Assembly: GCA_037176725.1 (NCBI GenBank)
Contig: JAZBRS010000076.1
Span: forward strand, 123,833,001-123,897,000
From: Posidonia oceanica
Lineage: Eukaryota; Streptophyta; Magnoliopsida; Alismatales; Posidoniaceae
DNA: 64,000 bases
Reading direction: 5' to 3'
A program made the translations under genes and the position numbers. Below the pieces are notes generated by a model. That model saw only the letters and a list, made by a program, of their open reading frames with translations. It was not told the DNA's origin and ran no database searches. Positions 39,001-52,400 of the stretch are shown here, piece by piece. Numbering within the stretch: the first letter of the stretch is position 1; every line of letters starts with the position of its first letter.

Positions 39001-42000
39001 TTTCTTAGCTCATTCGGGTCATGTTAGGGCTTGCACCTATCAATCCTGGCGGTCCGGTCTTGATAAGGCTCGTACTTATCCTTCCCGAAATCTTCCTAGT
39101 CTTGTTAGGGCATCCACCTATCATTCCTAGGGGTCTGGTCTTGATAACGCTTGTACTTATCGTTCCTGACCTCATCCAAGTTTTGTTAGGGCTTGCAACT
39201 TTCATTCCTAGCGATCCTGTCTTGTTTAGGCCTGTAGGTATCATTCTTGGTGGTCCAGTCTTGGAAAGGCATGTACTAATCATTCCAGACCTCTTCCGGG
39301 TCTTGTTAGGGCTTGCACCTATCATTCCTAGCGGTCCGGTCTTCATAAGGCTTGTACTTATCATTCGGACCTCTTTCGGGTCTTCTTAGGGCTTGCACCT
39401 ATCATTCCTGGCGGTCCGGTCTTGATAAGGCTCGTACCTATCATTCCTGACCTCTTCCAGGTCTTGTTAGGGCTTGCACCAATCATTCCTGGCGGTCCAT
39501 TCTTGATAAGGCTTGTACTTATCATTCCTAACCTCTTCCGTGTCTTCTTAGGGCTTGAACCAATCATTCCTGGCAGTCTGGGCATGATACGGCTCGTACA
39601 TATCATTCCTGACCTCTTCCGGGTCTTGTTAGGGCTTGCACCTATCATTCCTGGCGGTCCGGTCTAGATAAGGCTCGTACTTATCATTCCGGACCACTTC
39701 CAGGTCTTGTTAGGGCTTCCACCTATCATTCCTGGGGTCTGGTCTTGATAAGGCTTGTACCTATCATTCCTGACCTCTTCCGGGTTTTGTTAGGGCTTGC
39801 ACCTATCATTCCTGGCTGTCCAGTCTTGATAAGGCTTGTACTTATCATTCCTTACCTCTTCCGGGTCTTGTTTGGGCATGAACCAATCACTCCTGGAGGT
39901 TCGGTCATGATAAGGCTCGAACATATCATTCCTGACCTCTTCCGGGTCATGTTAGAGCATGCACTCATCATTCCTGGCGGTCTGGTATTGATAAGGCTCG
40001 TACTAATCATCCCTGACCACTACCGGGTTTTGTTAGGGCTTGCACCTATCATTCCAGGCGGTTCGATCTTGATAAGGCTTGTACTTATCAATCCTGACCA
40101 CTTCCAGGTCTTGTTAGGGCTTGCACCTTTCATTCCTAGCGGTCCGGTCTCGATAAGGCTTGTACATATCATTCTTGACCTCTTCTGGGTCCTGTTAGGG
40201 CCTGCACCTATCATTCGTGGCGGTCTGGTCTTGATAAGGCTTGTACTCATCATTCCTGTCCTATTCCCGGTCTTGTTAGGGCTTGCAGCTAACATTCCTC
40301 GCGGTCCGTTCATGATAAGGCTTGTACTTATCGTTCTTGACCTCTTCGGGTCTTGTTAGGGCTTGCACCTATCATTCCTGGCAGTCTGGTCTTGATAAGG
40401 CTTGTACTCATCCTTCCTGACCTCTTTCGGGTCATGTTAGGGCTTCCACCTATCATTCCTGGTGGTCCGGTCTTGATAAGGCTTGTACTTATAATTCTTG
40501 ACCTCTTCCGGGTCTTGTTAGGGCTTGCATCTATCATTCCTGGTGGTCTGGTCTTGATAAGGCTTTTACTAATTGTTCCTGACCTCTTTCGAGGCTTGTT
40601 TGGGCTTTCACCAATCATTCCTGGCTGTCCGGTCTTGATAAGGCAAGTACTTATCAATCCAGACCTCTTTCGGGTCTTGTTAGGGCTTGCACCTATCATT
40701 CCTGACGGTCCGGTCATGATAAGGCTTGTACTTAACATTCCTGACCCCTTTCGGGTCTTGTTAGGGCTTACACCTATCATTCCTGGCGGTCTGGTCTTGA
40801 TAAGGCTTGTACTTAAAATTCCTGACCTCTTCTGGGTCTTGTTTGGGCTTGCACCTATCATTTCGAGCGGTCCGGTCATGAAAAGGCTTGTACTTATCGT
40901 TCCTGACATCTTCAGGGTCTTGTTAGGGCTTGCACCTATCATTCCTAGCGGTCCGGTCTTCATATGGCTTGTACTTATCATTCCTGACCTCTTCCGGGTA
41001 TAGTTAGAGCCTGCACCCACCATTCTAGGCAGTCCGGTCTTGATAAGGCTTCTACTAATCATTCCTGACCTCTTCTGGGTCTTGTTAGGGCTTGCTCCAA
41101 TCATTCCTGGCGGTCCGGTCTTGTTAAGGCATGTACTAATCATTCCTGACCACTTCCGGATCTTGTTAGGGCTTCCACCAATCATTCCTGGTGGTCCGGT
41201 CTTGATAAGGCTCGTACTTATCATTCCTGACCTCTTCCTGGTCTTGTTAGGGCTTCCACCTATCATTCCTTGGGGTCCGGTCATGATAAGGTTTGTACTT
41301 ATCATTCCTGACCTCTTCCGGGTTTTGTTAGGGCTTGTACCTATCATTCCTGGCGGTTCGGTCTTGATTAGGCTTGTACGTATCATTCCTGACCTCTTCC
41401 GGGTCTTGTTAAGGCTTGCACTTATCATTCCTGGCAGTCCGGTCTTGATGAGGCTTGTACTTATCATTCCCGACCTCTTCCTTGTCTTGTTAGGGCTTGC
41501 ACCTATCATTCCTGGTGGTCCGGTCTTCATATGGCTTGTACTTGTCATTCCTGACCACTTCTGGGTCTTGTCAAAGCATGCACCTATCATTCCTGACGGT
41601 CAAGTATTGATAAGGCTTGTACTTATCAATCCTGACCTCTTCCTGGTCTTGTTAGGGCTAACACCTATCATTCCTGGTGGTCCTGTCTTGATAAGGCATG
41701 TACTTATCAATCTGGACCACTTCCGAGTCTTGTTAGGGCATGCACCTTTCATTCCTGGCGGTCTGGTCATCATAGGGCATGTACTTATCTTTCCGTACCT
41801 CTTCTGGGTCTAGTTATGGCTTGCACCTATCATTCCTAGCGGTCCGGTCTTGATAAGGCTTCTACATATCATTCTCGACCTCTTCGGGTCTTGTTTGGGC
41901 TTGCACCAATCATTCCAAGCGGTTCGGTCTTAATAAGGCTTGTACTTATCATTCCTGACCTCTTCCGGGTCTTGTTAGGGCTTGCACATATCATTCCTGG

Positions 42001-43686
42001 CGGTCCGGTCTTGATACGGCATGAACTTATCAATCCTGACCACTTCTGGGTCTTTTTAGGGCATGCGGCTATCATTCCTGGCGGTCCGGTCTTGATATGG
42101 CTTGTACTTATCATTCATGAACACTTCCGGGTATTGTTGGGGCTTGCACCTATCATTCTTGGCGGTCCGGTCATGAAAAGGCATGCACTTATCATTCCAG
42201 ACCTCTTCCGAGTCTTGTTAGGGTGTGCACCTATCATTCCTAGCGGTCCGGTCTTGATAAGGTTTGTACTTATCATTCCTGACCTCTTCCGAGTCTTGTC
42301 AGAGCTTGCACCAATCATTCCTGGCGGTCAGGTTTTGATAAGGCTTATACTTATCAATCCTGACCTCTTCCTGGTCTTGTTAGGGCTTGCACCTCTCATT
42401 CCTGGTGGTCCTGTCTTGATACGGCATGTACTTATCATTCCTGATCGCTTTCGGGTCTTCTTGGGGCTTGCACCTTTCATTCCTACCGGTCTGGTCTTGA
42501 TTAGGCTTCAACTTATCATTCCTGACCTCTTCGGGTCATGTTAGGGCTTGCTCCTATCATTCCTAGCGGTCCAGTCTTGATTAGGCTTGTACTTATCAAT
42601 CCTGACCTCTTCCGGGTTTTATTAGGGCTTGCACCTATCATTCCTGGTTGTCCGGTCTTGATTAGGCTTGTATGTATCATTCCTAATCTCTTCCGCATCT
42701 TGTTAGGGCTTGCACCTATCATTCCTGGCGGTCTGGTCTTTGTAAGGCATGTACTTATCATTCCCAACCTCTTCCTTGTTTTGTTAGTTCTTGCACCCAT
42801 CAATCCTGGTGGTCCGGTCTTGATAAGGCATGTACTTATCATTCCTGACCTCTTCTGGGTCTTGTTAGGGCTTGCACCTTTCATTCCTGGCGGTCCGGTC
42901 ATCATAGGGCTTGTACTTATCATTTCGGTCCTCTTCCGGGTCTTGTTAGGGCTTGCACCTATCATTCCAAGCGGTTCGGTCTTGATAAGGCTTCAACATA
43001 ACATTCCTGACCTCTTCGGGTCTTGTTAGGGCTTGCACCTATCATTCCTAGCGGTCCGGTCTTGATATGGCTTGTAAGTATCATTCCTGACCTCTTCCAG
43101 GTCTTGTTTGGGCTCGCTCCTATCATTCCTGGCGGTCTGGTCTTGATAAGGCATGTACTTATCATTCCTGACCTCTTCCGGGTCCTGTTAGGGCTTGCAT
43201 CGATCATTCCTAGTGGTCTGGTCTTTATAAGGCTTGTACTTATCATTCCTGTCCTCTACGGATCTTGTTCGGGCTGGCACCTATCATTCCTGGCGGTCCG
43301 GTCTTGATAAGGCTTGTACTTATCGTTCCTGACATCTTTCGGGTCTTGTTAGGGCTTGCACCTATCATTCCTAGCAGTCTGGTCTTGATAAGGCTTGTAC
43401 TTATCATTCCTGAACACTTTCGGGTCTCGTTAGGCCTTACCCCTATCATTTCTGGCGGTCTGGTCTTCATAAAGCTTCTACTAATAATTCCTGACATCAT
43501 CCGGATCTTGTTAGGGCTAGCACCAATCATTCCTGGCAGTCCGGTCTTGATAAGGCTTGTACTTATCTTTCCTGACCTATTCTGGGTCTAGTCGGGGCTT
43601 GCACCTATCCTTCCAGGCGGTCCGATCTTGATAAGGCCGGTACTTATCAATCCTGACCTCTTCCGGGTCTTTTTTGGGCTTGCGGC
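30002..43686 (+). repeat. 81-bp satellite array, middle block
   Basis: About 169 monomers lie in the same orientation and phase family as the left block. Several levels of order are visible. A 242-bp trimer (two 81-bp and one 80-bp unit marked by CTCTTCGGG) occurs in pairs at about 32277/32519 and 33447/33689. Blocks of several kb are duplicated, so that about 31388-38340 matches 42286-53257 once LTR B is removed. Some units are recombinants between half-units, for example two first-type halves in a row at about 32870-32941 and 39215-39260. The 420-codon ORF at 40328-41590 and its neighbours on both strands are satellite translations. Confidence 0.97.
43682..43686. other. Target site duplication GCGGC, left copy
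   Basis: GCGGC directly precedes LTR B and is matched at 49442-49446. A paralogous empty site at 34356-34360 has GCGGC once. Confidence 0.93.
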
Positions 43687-44364
43687 TGTAGCGATCCCGA
43701 TCGGAATCAGGCTCGCTATTTAGCGGCGATTGGATCCGAGGAAGAGGCTCAACTCGAAAACACTTAAAATCGAGGAGAAAAGAGAAAGATAAGACAAATC
43801 AGAGTCGCTACCATGTCTATTAACAGGAGACAAGGAAAACCGGGGAAATGCGTGAATTAACACGCAAAACCAAGCAAGAAATGCAAAGCAAAGCAATGCA
43901 AAGGAAACAAATGCAAATACATGCAAAAGAGATGACTCTAGCCTATGATAAGGGCAGTACGGTCATTACAGGCCAAAAGACAGGGCAAGGACTCCTGTTA
44001 CGTGCGGGGAAGGTGTTAGGCACCCCCGACACGCCCGAGAATCGGTCTTTCTAGGCTTACGCTTGCATACGCAGGGAAATGCAGGATTGAATGCCTATGT
44101 GCCTATGAATGCCGAAATGAATGCTCAAGGTGTGCTCTAAGTGGAGAGATGCAGGGCAAGGAAGTAAACGTGCTGTCTAAGTGCTCAGCTACACTGTCTG
44201 TGTTCCGAGCCGGGCGAAACCTGGCTCGTGAGAACTCCAGGCAGTAAGCATCACAGCCCTATATGCAAATGCAAGCGAAAAAGCAAAACAACGGCAAAAC
44301 CATGCAATGCGATCGACATGCAAGGGAAAACAGTGTAAAGCACGCAAAACGAGGCAAAAAACAA

Positions 44365-44580
44365 GAAAGCGCGCAAAACAGTGCAAAAAGACAAGGTCGG
44401 CATGTAAAACGGGCGAGAAAGCAAGGCGGCACGCAAATTGGTGCAAAAGGCGATGACGGGCACGCAAAGCTGTGCCAAAAACAGGGCGAGCGCGCAAAAC
44501 GATGCGAAAGACAAAGCAGGCACGCAAAACGGTGCCAAGACGAGAGCGGGCACGCAAAACGGTGCCAAAAGCTGCGAGAT
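44365..44580. repeat. LTR minisatellite, about 30 bp, LTR B
   Basis: About seven units have the form CGGGCACGCAAAACGGTGCC plus variable bases, orthologous to 12820-13035 and with the same GGCAC/GTGCC stem. Confidence 0.8.
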
Positions 44581-45028
44581 AAAACCTCGGAAAAAGCCGT
44601 GCGAATGCAAATGCAAGGAAAGGATTAGAAGCAGTAAAAGGAGAAGCAGAACAGCGCATGTGTGAGAACAGGCGCTGTTCGGGGCCACACAGAGTAGGTG
44701 TGAAGACCTACAAAGGGGAGAGTGAGCAAACGGGGGGATTACCACCTCTCTTGCGACCATTTCCCACTAAACCGTTCCACGGTGTGTCTCACATGCTGCC
44801 CAAAGCTCGCGATGCGATCGGATCATGGAAAAGGGGGAAGAAAGTCACATTAAGTGGTGAATCCAGAAAAAACTCAACACATAACGCCCAAGAGTACGCG
44901 AAACAGGGATCTGAGTTGATAGACAAGAAGAGGAGGCCCTATTCTACATGCTCAAAGAGACAAAAAATGAAAACGAGGAAAACTATGCAAATGGCATGCA
45001 AAGGAATGCAATGCAAGGGTTCAGGAGG

Positions 45029-45037
45029 ACATACCTG
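45029..45037 (-). promoter_or_regulatory. Splice-donor-like site 2, LTR B
   Basis: On the element strand it reads CAG/GTATGT, identical to LTR A at the same position of the conserved block. Confidence 0.5.
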
Positions 45038-46595
45038 GAAATCCGGGAGCCTGATCTGAGATCTGCTTGGTCCATGCTGAAGAGCGCTTTGCTACAGTCG
45101 CCTGGGTAGCTTACTTGAGAAGATCCAACGGCCGGATCGGAAGATATCGCAGCTTCAAGGCAGGAGGGCCAGAACAGGGGAGAAGAACAGATCTAGGTGT
45201 TCAGGAGGTCCTAGGGATGTGCAAAAGGTCCTCCCAAGTGAAGGGGAGCTAAAGGTGCTTAGTGTGTGCAAAGGGATGCTAAAAATGCAAAGCTAAATGA
45301 ATGCAGGATGCATGCAAGAGGCAAGAAAAAACAAGAGGGGAATTTTTAGAAAAACAGAGGTTCAAATGCCATTTTTGAAAAGAGAAGGGGGCTAAATGCA
45401 AATTTTCAAAAAAGGATGGGGCCCACAGGAGAGAGTTTTGAAAAACAGGAGAGGGCAGAGGGTTATTTTGCAAAAGATTGGGTTCAGAAAGCTATTTTGA
45501 AAAGAGGGCATGCATTGGAAGAAATTTTGAAAGCAAATGGAAATCAGAGGGTAATTTTGGAAAAAACTAGGGTCTAAAGTGCAAATTTTCCAGAAAACAG
45601 GATTCTGGGGTGTCTGGGAACGCAAGTGGAGGGTCTACATGCAATTTTGTAAGCATAGGAGCTAAGATGCAACTTTAGGGGCAAAACAGTCTTTTTACAT
45701 GATTTTTAAAGGATGCAAGGACCTATGTGTAATTTTTGAATCATGCAGGGGTCAAATATGCAATTTTATATGGTAAACATGCTCTGAAATCAGTAGACAG
45801 GACTGATGTGCAATTTTTGGGAAAAACAGGGGCCAAAATGCAATGCAATAAGCAAAAATGCATGCAAAACAGTTACTGTCCATTTAAAATGGACCTAAAT
45901 GCAAAAATGCAGAACCAGAAGGCAAAATATGCAATGCAGTATGCAAAAATCAAAAATAAAACCTAAGTTTCTACAGTGCATGGACCTAAGTGCAAAATCA
46001 GAAACATAAAGGGATGCAGAATGCAATTTCATATGGTAAAATGCATGCAATTAAATGAACTGATTTAGAGCAGGACTTAAGTGCAAAAATCGAAAACAGA
46101 GGGGCTAAAATGCGAAAAAAAAAACAGCACAGCACAGTAACAGGACTAGATTGCAAATACAGAAAAGCATGAATAAAAGCTGCAATTTAGCATGATATTA
46201 AATCAGAAACTAAGCAGATTAAATAAACTAAGGACCAGAATGCAAAAATGGAAAAACTTAAGGCAGATATGCAATATTGGCACAGAAACCTTATAACTAA
46301 GAAAATAAATGCACAGTGTTCGTCGACGGCGACGAGCACTATAGCACGAAGCCATCAGAGCTCGTGGCCGCCGACAGAGGAGGCGCAGATTGGCGGAGGG
46401 CGCTACCGGCGACCGTGCGGAGCTCTGGGGATCACCGGGGAAGCGTTCTGTCGGCCAGAGCATCAGGGGGACAGGAGGCCGGCGCCGGAGAAGATGAACT
46501 GTCCAGCGAGTCATGATCGGAGCAGGAGGGCTGGGAACTGGCTTCTGATCGGCGGGAAAGCAGCAGGGGGAGGAGAGAGAGCGGGGGAGGTAAGA

Positions 46596-46604
46596 AATTA
46601 CCTG
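46596..46604 (-). promoter_or_regulatory. Splice-donor-like site 1, LTR B
   Basis: On the element strand it reads CAG/GTAATT. The flanking sequence is diverged from LTR A but the donor is kept. Confidence 0.45.
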
Positions 46605-49441
46605 TGTTCGTGTCTAGAGCGCGCTCCCGACCTCGGCAGAATCGGAGGTGACCGGCGGTCCTCGTCTGGTTGCAGCGGTGAGCTCCAGCGGCTCGCGGTG
46701 GTTGGGGCTTCTTCAGGACGTTCTTCCGGAGCTCCTCGGATGATCGGATGGCGCTTCTGTGGCTCGAGCGGAAGATTGAGTTTTTTGGGTTGACAGAATG
46801 CAGCCGGAGGTGGGGGGCCTTGTCCGCTGCTCGTCCGGCGAAGCGGAGCCTTCGGGGAGATTGCTGGGAGTTCGGCGAAGCTGCGTGGATGATCGGAGGG
46901 GTTTTCTGGTGAGTGTGGAGTGAGATTGGGAGTCGGGCTGATTTTGGGTCTGAGGTGAGGTAAGGTGTTTGTTGTGCCGTTCTGGGTCTGTGGTGGATGG
47001 TTAGGCTTGATGTCGGAGGCTCTGAAAAGGTGGAGGTTCGGTGAATGCTTGGGTGGATTTTGGGAGGCAGTAGTGGACTGGAGTGATGGGAATTGTGAGA
47101 GGATCAGGTTGGGTTTACAGTTGGGATCAGGTGGTGTTTCAGAGCAGTTTTAGGTGGTGGAACGGCTGGTAAATGTTGAAGGAAGGTGGCTGGGTGTTGG
47201 GTGAGATTGGGGAAGTAACAAGGAGGAGTGTGGAGGCCGGGAACAGGTTTGGTTTACTGGAGAAGTGAGAGGGAGGTTCGCTGCGGATTTCTGAATGGGA
47301 ATGGGTGGCGATTGCTGAAGGGAGGCTGGGGAATTGGGGTCTCTCTCTAGGATGCCAAGATGAACGCTCAGACCACTCTCTCTGGCCACTCTCTCTTCTG
47401 GAAATGGAGGAGGCAGAGAAGAAGAGGGAGGAGTTGCAGGTGGAAGAAAAGAAGCGGAATGCTCCCTGGAATTACTCTCTGAGTCTGCTCTGGAGTTGAA
47501 GGTTACTCTCTCTGGGTGAGGATTGTTGCCACTGATGGAAACGGAGGAGGAGCGGCTTATATCCGGTGGAGGCCGGCTGCTGGCACGCTGAAGATTTGAA
47601 TTCAGCGGCGATTACTGCAGCGGAGAGGATGGTTGGCGACCGGCTCCGGAAAAGCTGCTGAGACAAAGGAGAGGCGGCGAGCTGCTGTAGGCGACATGAC
47701 GGAAGGCTTTGAATTTTGAAAGAGGAGGGAAGGCTGTAGCTGAAGGTTCGCGGGAGAAAGAAGGTGGAAGGAAAACACAGAGGAGGTTGAAGAAGAAGAA
47801 GGAGAGGCGTGGGCCGGACTGTGCTGTGGGCCGAAGGAAAAAGAAAAGGAAATGAAGAAGAAAGGAAGAGACAGGCTGAATTGGGCCCAGCAAGGAAAAA
47901 GAAGAAAAGAAAAATGAGAAGAAAGAAAGAAAGAGAGGGAAAAGAAAGGAAATAAAATTAGGAAAAATAGACTAAAAATAAATAAAAATACTAGAAAGGT
48001 TGTGATGTAGATTAGGATTTTAATTAAATTTTTTAATGGCCATTTTGGGTTGATTAATGTGTTTTGGGCTTGATTAGGGTTTTAGGGTTTTGGTTTTGCT
48101 TTTAATTGGTTTTCACTTGATTAAATGTTTGTTAAACCTTGTTTTAAATTGTTTTAAAAATTGTGTTTCCCTTGTTGGATACTTAGGATATTGATTAGGA
48201 TCTTTTTTAGAATTTATTTTTGTATTAAACAGGAATGGTTTTAGGTTTTTAAGTCTTAGTCTTCTTAGGGTTTTTTCTTTCTTAAGTCTCTTAAATTATG
48301 CTTTGATTTTTACTTGTTGATTTTTCTTGAAGTTTTTAGTTAGATTTTTCTGGTTTGATAGGGTGTTTTTAAATCTTTTAAGTGTGTTTTTCTTTTCCTT
48401 TTAATTAAGTTTTTTATGTTGTTCTTCTTATGTTTATTAGGTTAAGTCTTTTGCTTCTTTAATTACTTGTTTTAGTGTTTGATTTTTAATTCTTCTTTTT
48501 TAGGGTTTGTTTTTTAATTCTTCTGATGGGATTTTTACTCTTGGTGGGTTCTGATTTCATTTTAGTTTTTTTCTTGATTTTTCAGTGTTTTCTTTTGATT
48601 TGTTTTGCATTTTTTAGCTCACATGCTTGGTTTTCCTTCTAGCTTGATTTAGTTAAGTTTAGGTTTTTAATTGCTTGTTTAATGTTTTTTAATTGTTTTT
48701 CTTAGGGTTCTGATTCGTTTCTTTTATGTTTTGGGGTTTTACAGATTTTTAGGGGTTTTTATGGATTTTTGCAAGAGAAAGAAAGGGGAAAAGAGAAAGA
48801 AGAAGAGAAGGGAAAAAGGAAGAATAAAGGAAAAAGAGATGAGTTGAAGGAAAAGGATTTTTTGAAAATTAGGGAAAGTGTTAAAAATAAAGTAAAATAG
48901 GAATAAGATAGAGGAAGGATAGAAGCACAAAGGGGGCCCACAGCCAGACCAGAGAAGGAGCAAGAAGGGGATGAAAAGAGAGATGATAATCAGGAGAGAG
49001 AGAGGAGAGAGAAAATGATAATCCCAGAGAGAGAAAAGGATAATTTGGGTGAATGGAGGTCTTAAAGGTCTTGGAATGGGGCGAAAATTGGTGAGTGGGT
49101 AGTCTAGGGTTTGAGGTGTTGGGTTTGAGGTTTTGGTTTGATTCCAAAGAGGTTTTGGAGGGGTTTTAAGGTGTAGAAAAAGGGGAGTTTTGCCTAGGTT
49201 TCCTAGGGTTTTTGGGAATGGTCTAGGTTTGGAAATTTCTAGGTTCTTGGGTAGGCTTGTTAAGTGGATGTTGGTGGGTTTTCCTATGGATTTTGGTCAG
49301 GTTTTGAGCTTGGGAAGAGGGGTAAAGGCTTAGGTCAAGTTTGCTTGGTTTTGAAGGGTAAAGAGGAGGGTTAGGGTTTGAGTCCAGCAATCACTAGGAG
49401 GGCTCCAAGTGGTCCAAGCCTGCCAAGATGGGGTGTCAACA

Positions 49442-52400
49442 GCGGCTAACATTCCTGGCAGTCTGGTCTTGATAAGGCTTGTACTTATCATTCATTACCA
49501 CTTCCGAGTCTTGTTGGGGCTTGCACCTATCATTCTTGCCGGTCCGGTTTGGGAAAGGCATGAACTTATCATTCCAGACCTCTTCCGGGTCTAGTTAGGG
49601 CTTGCACCTATCATTCCTGGCGGTCCGGTCTTCATAAGCCTTGTACTAATCATTCTGAACCTCTTTTGGGTCTTCTTAAGGCTTGCACCTATCATTCCTG
49701 GTGGTCCGGTCTTGATAAGGCTCGTCCCTATCATTCCTGACCTCTTCCAAGTCTTGTTAGGGCCGACACCAATCATTCCTGGTGGTCCATTCCTGATAAA
49801 GCTTGTACTAATCATTCCGGACCTCCTCCGGGTCGTGTTTGGGCTTGAACCGATCTTTCCTGGCAGTCGGGTCATGATAAGGCTCGTACACATCATTCCT
49901 GACCTCTTCCGGGTCTTGTTAGGGCTTGAACCTATCATTCCTAGCGGTCCGGTCTTGATAAGGCTCGTACTTATCATTCCTGACCTCTTCCTGGTCATGT
50001 TAGGGCTTCCACCAATCATTCCTGGGGATCCGGTCTCGATAAGGCATGTACTTATCATTCCTGACCTCTTCCGGGTTATGTTAGGGCTTGCTCCTATCAT
50101 TCCTGGTGGTCCAGTCTTGATAGGGCTTGAACTTATCATTCCTAACCTCTTCCAGGTCTTGTTTGGGCTTGCACCTATCATTCCTGGCGGTCCGGTCATG
50201 ATCAGGCTTGTACTTATCATTCCTGACCTCTTCCGGGTCCTGTTAGAGCTAGCACCTATCATTCCTAGCGGTCTGGTCTTGATTGGGCTTGCACCTATCA
50301 TTCCTGACCTCTTCAGGTCTTGTTAGAGCTTGCACCTATCATTCCTAGCGGTTCGGTCTTGATAAGGCATGTATTTATCGTTCCTGAAATCTTACGGGTC
50401 TAGTTAGGGCTTGCTCCTATCATTCCTAGCGGTCTGGTCTTCATAAGGCTTGTACTAATTATTCCTGACCACTTCTAGTTCTTGTTAGGGCTTGCACCTA
50501 TCATTCCTGACCTCTTCCGGGTCTTGTTAGGGCTTGCTCCTATCATTCCTGGTAGTCCGGCCTTGATAAGGTATGTACATATCAATCCTGACCTCTTCCT
50601 GGACTTTTTAGGGCTTGCGCCTATCATTCCTGGCGGTACGGTCTTGATAAGGCTTGTATTTATCCTTCATGACCACTTCCGTGTCTTGTTAGGGCTTGCA
50701 CCTATCATTCTTGGCGGTCCGGTCTTGGAAAGGCATGTACTTATCATTCCGGACCTCTTCCGAGTCTTGTTAGGGCTCGCACCTATCAGTCCTGGCTGTC
50801 TGGTCTTGATAAGGCTTGTACAAATCATTCCTGACCTCTTCCGTGTTATATTAGGTCTTGCACCTATCATTCTGGGCGGTTCGGTCTTGATATGCTTGTA
50901 CATATCATTCCTGACCTCTTCCGGTTCTTGTTAGGGCATGCACCTATCATTCTTGGCGGTCTAGTCTTGATAAGGCTTGTACTTATCAATGCTGACCTCT
51001 TCCGGGTCTTATTAGAGCTTGCACCTATCATTCCTGGCGGTCCAGTCTTGATAAGGCTTGTACGTATCGTTGCTGACATCTTCCGGGTTTTGTTAGGGCT
51101 TGCACCAATCATTCCTGGCGGTCAGGTCGTGATAAGGTTTCTACTTATCATTCCTGACCTCTTTCGGGTCTCGTTAGGGCTTGCACCTATCATTCCTGGC
51201 AGTCCGGTCTTGATAAGGCTTGTACTTATCGTTCCTGACCTCCTCCGGGTTTTGTTTGGGCTTGCACCTATCATTCCGGGCGGTCCGGTCTTGATAAGCT
51301 TGTACTTATCACTCCTGACCTCTTCCAGGTCATTCCAGGCGGTCCAGTCGTAGTAAGGTTTGTACTTATCATTCCTGACCTCTTCCGGGTCTTGTTAGGG
51401 CTTGCACCTATCATTCCTGGTGGTCTGGCCTTGATAAGGCCTGTACATATCATTCCAAGTGGTCCGGTCTTGATAAGGCGTGTACATATCATTCCTGACC
51501 TCTTCCGGGTCTTGTTAGGGCTTGCACCTTTCATTCCAGGCGGTCCGGTCTTGATAAGGCTCGTACATAACAATTCTTAGCTCTTCCGGGTCTTGTTAGG
51601 GCTTGCACCTATCATTCCTGCCGGTCCGGTCTTGATAAGGCTCGTACTTATCTTTCCCGACCTCTTCTTGGTCTTGTAAGGGCTTCCACCAATCATTCCT
51701 GGGGGTTCGGTCTTGATAATGCTTGTACTTATCGTTCCTGACCTCATCCGAGTTTTGTTAGGGCTTGCACCTATCTTTCCTGGCGGTTTGGTCTTGTCAA
51801 GGCTTGTAGGTGTCATTCCTGACCTCTTTTGGGTCTTGTTAGGGCTTGCACAAATCATTCACAGCGGTCCGGTATTGATAAGGCTTGTACATAACATTCC
51901 TGACCTCTTCCTGGTTTTGTTAGGACTTGCACCAATCATTCCTGGTGGTCCGGTCTTGATAAGGCTTGTACTTATCATTCCTGACCTCTTCCGGGTCTTG
52001 TCAGTGCATGCACCTATCATTCCTGTCGGTCAGCTTTTGATAAGGCTTGTAATTATCATTCCTAACCTCTTCCTGGTCTTGTTAGGGCTTGCACCTATCA
52101 TTCCTGTCGGTCCGGAATTGCTAAGGCGTGTACTTATCAATCCTGACCTCTTCCGGGTCTTGTTAGGGCAAGCACCTATCATTCCTAGCGGTCCGGTTTT
52201 GATTAGGCTTGTACATATCATTCATGACCACTTCTGGGTCTTGTTGGGGCTTGCACCTATCATTCCTGGCGGTCCGGACTTGGAAAGGCATGTACTTATC
52301 ATTCCAGACCTCTTCCGGGTCAAGTTAGGGCTTGCACCTATCATTCCTGGCGGTCCGGTCTTCGTAAGGCTTGTACTAGTCATTCTGTACCTCTTTCGGG

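Larger units (their letters stand above)
43687..49441 (-). mobile_element. Solo LTR (LTR B, 5755 bp) inserted in satellite
   Basis: In element sense it starts TGTTGACACCCC (49441) and ends GATCGCTACA (43687), flanked by GCGGC on both sides. There is no PBS or internal sequence, so it is a solo LTR. It has the same segment order as LTR A, with a short 30-bp minisatellite (44365-44580), an exon-like block ending in a CAG/GTATGT donor (45037-45029), a T-rich part (about 46250-45250 in sense) and a GC-rich block ending in CAG/GTAATT (46604-46596). The GC-rich part is more diverged from A than C is. No genes: the 181-aa and smaller ORFs at 46203-47900 follow base composition. Confidence 0.95.

Noticed and set aside
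40328..41590. 420-codon minus-strand ORF and similar long ORFs in the satellite
   Set aside because: They are the 81-bp repeat read in phase (27 aa per unit); both strands are open and the ORFs end wherever a monomer has an indel or chance stop.
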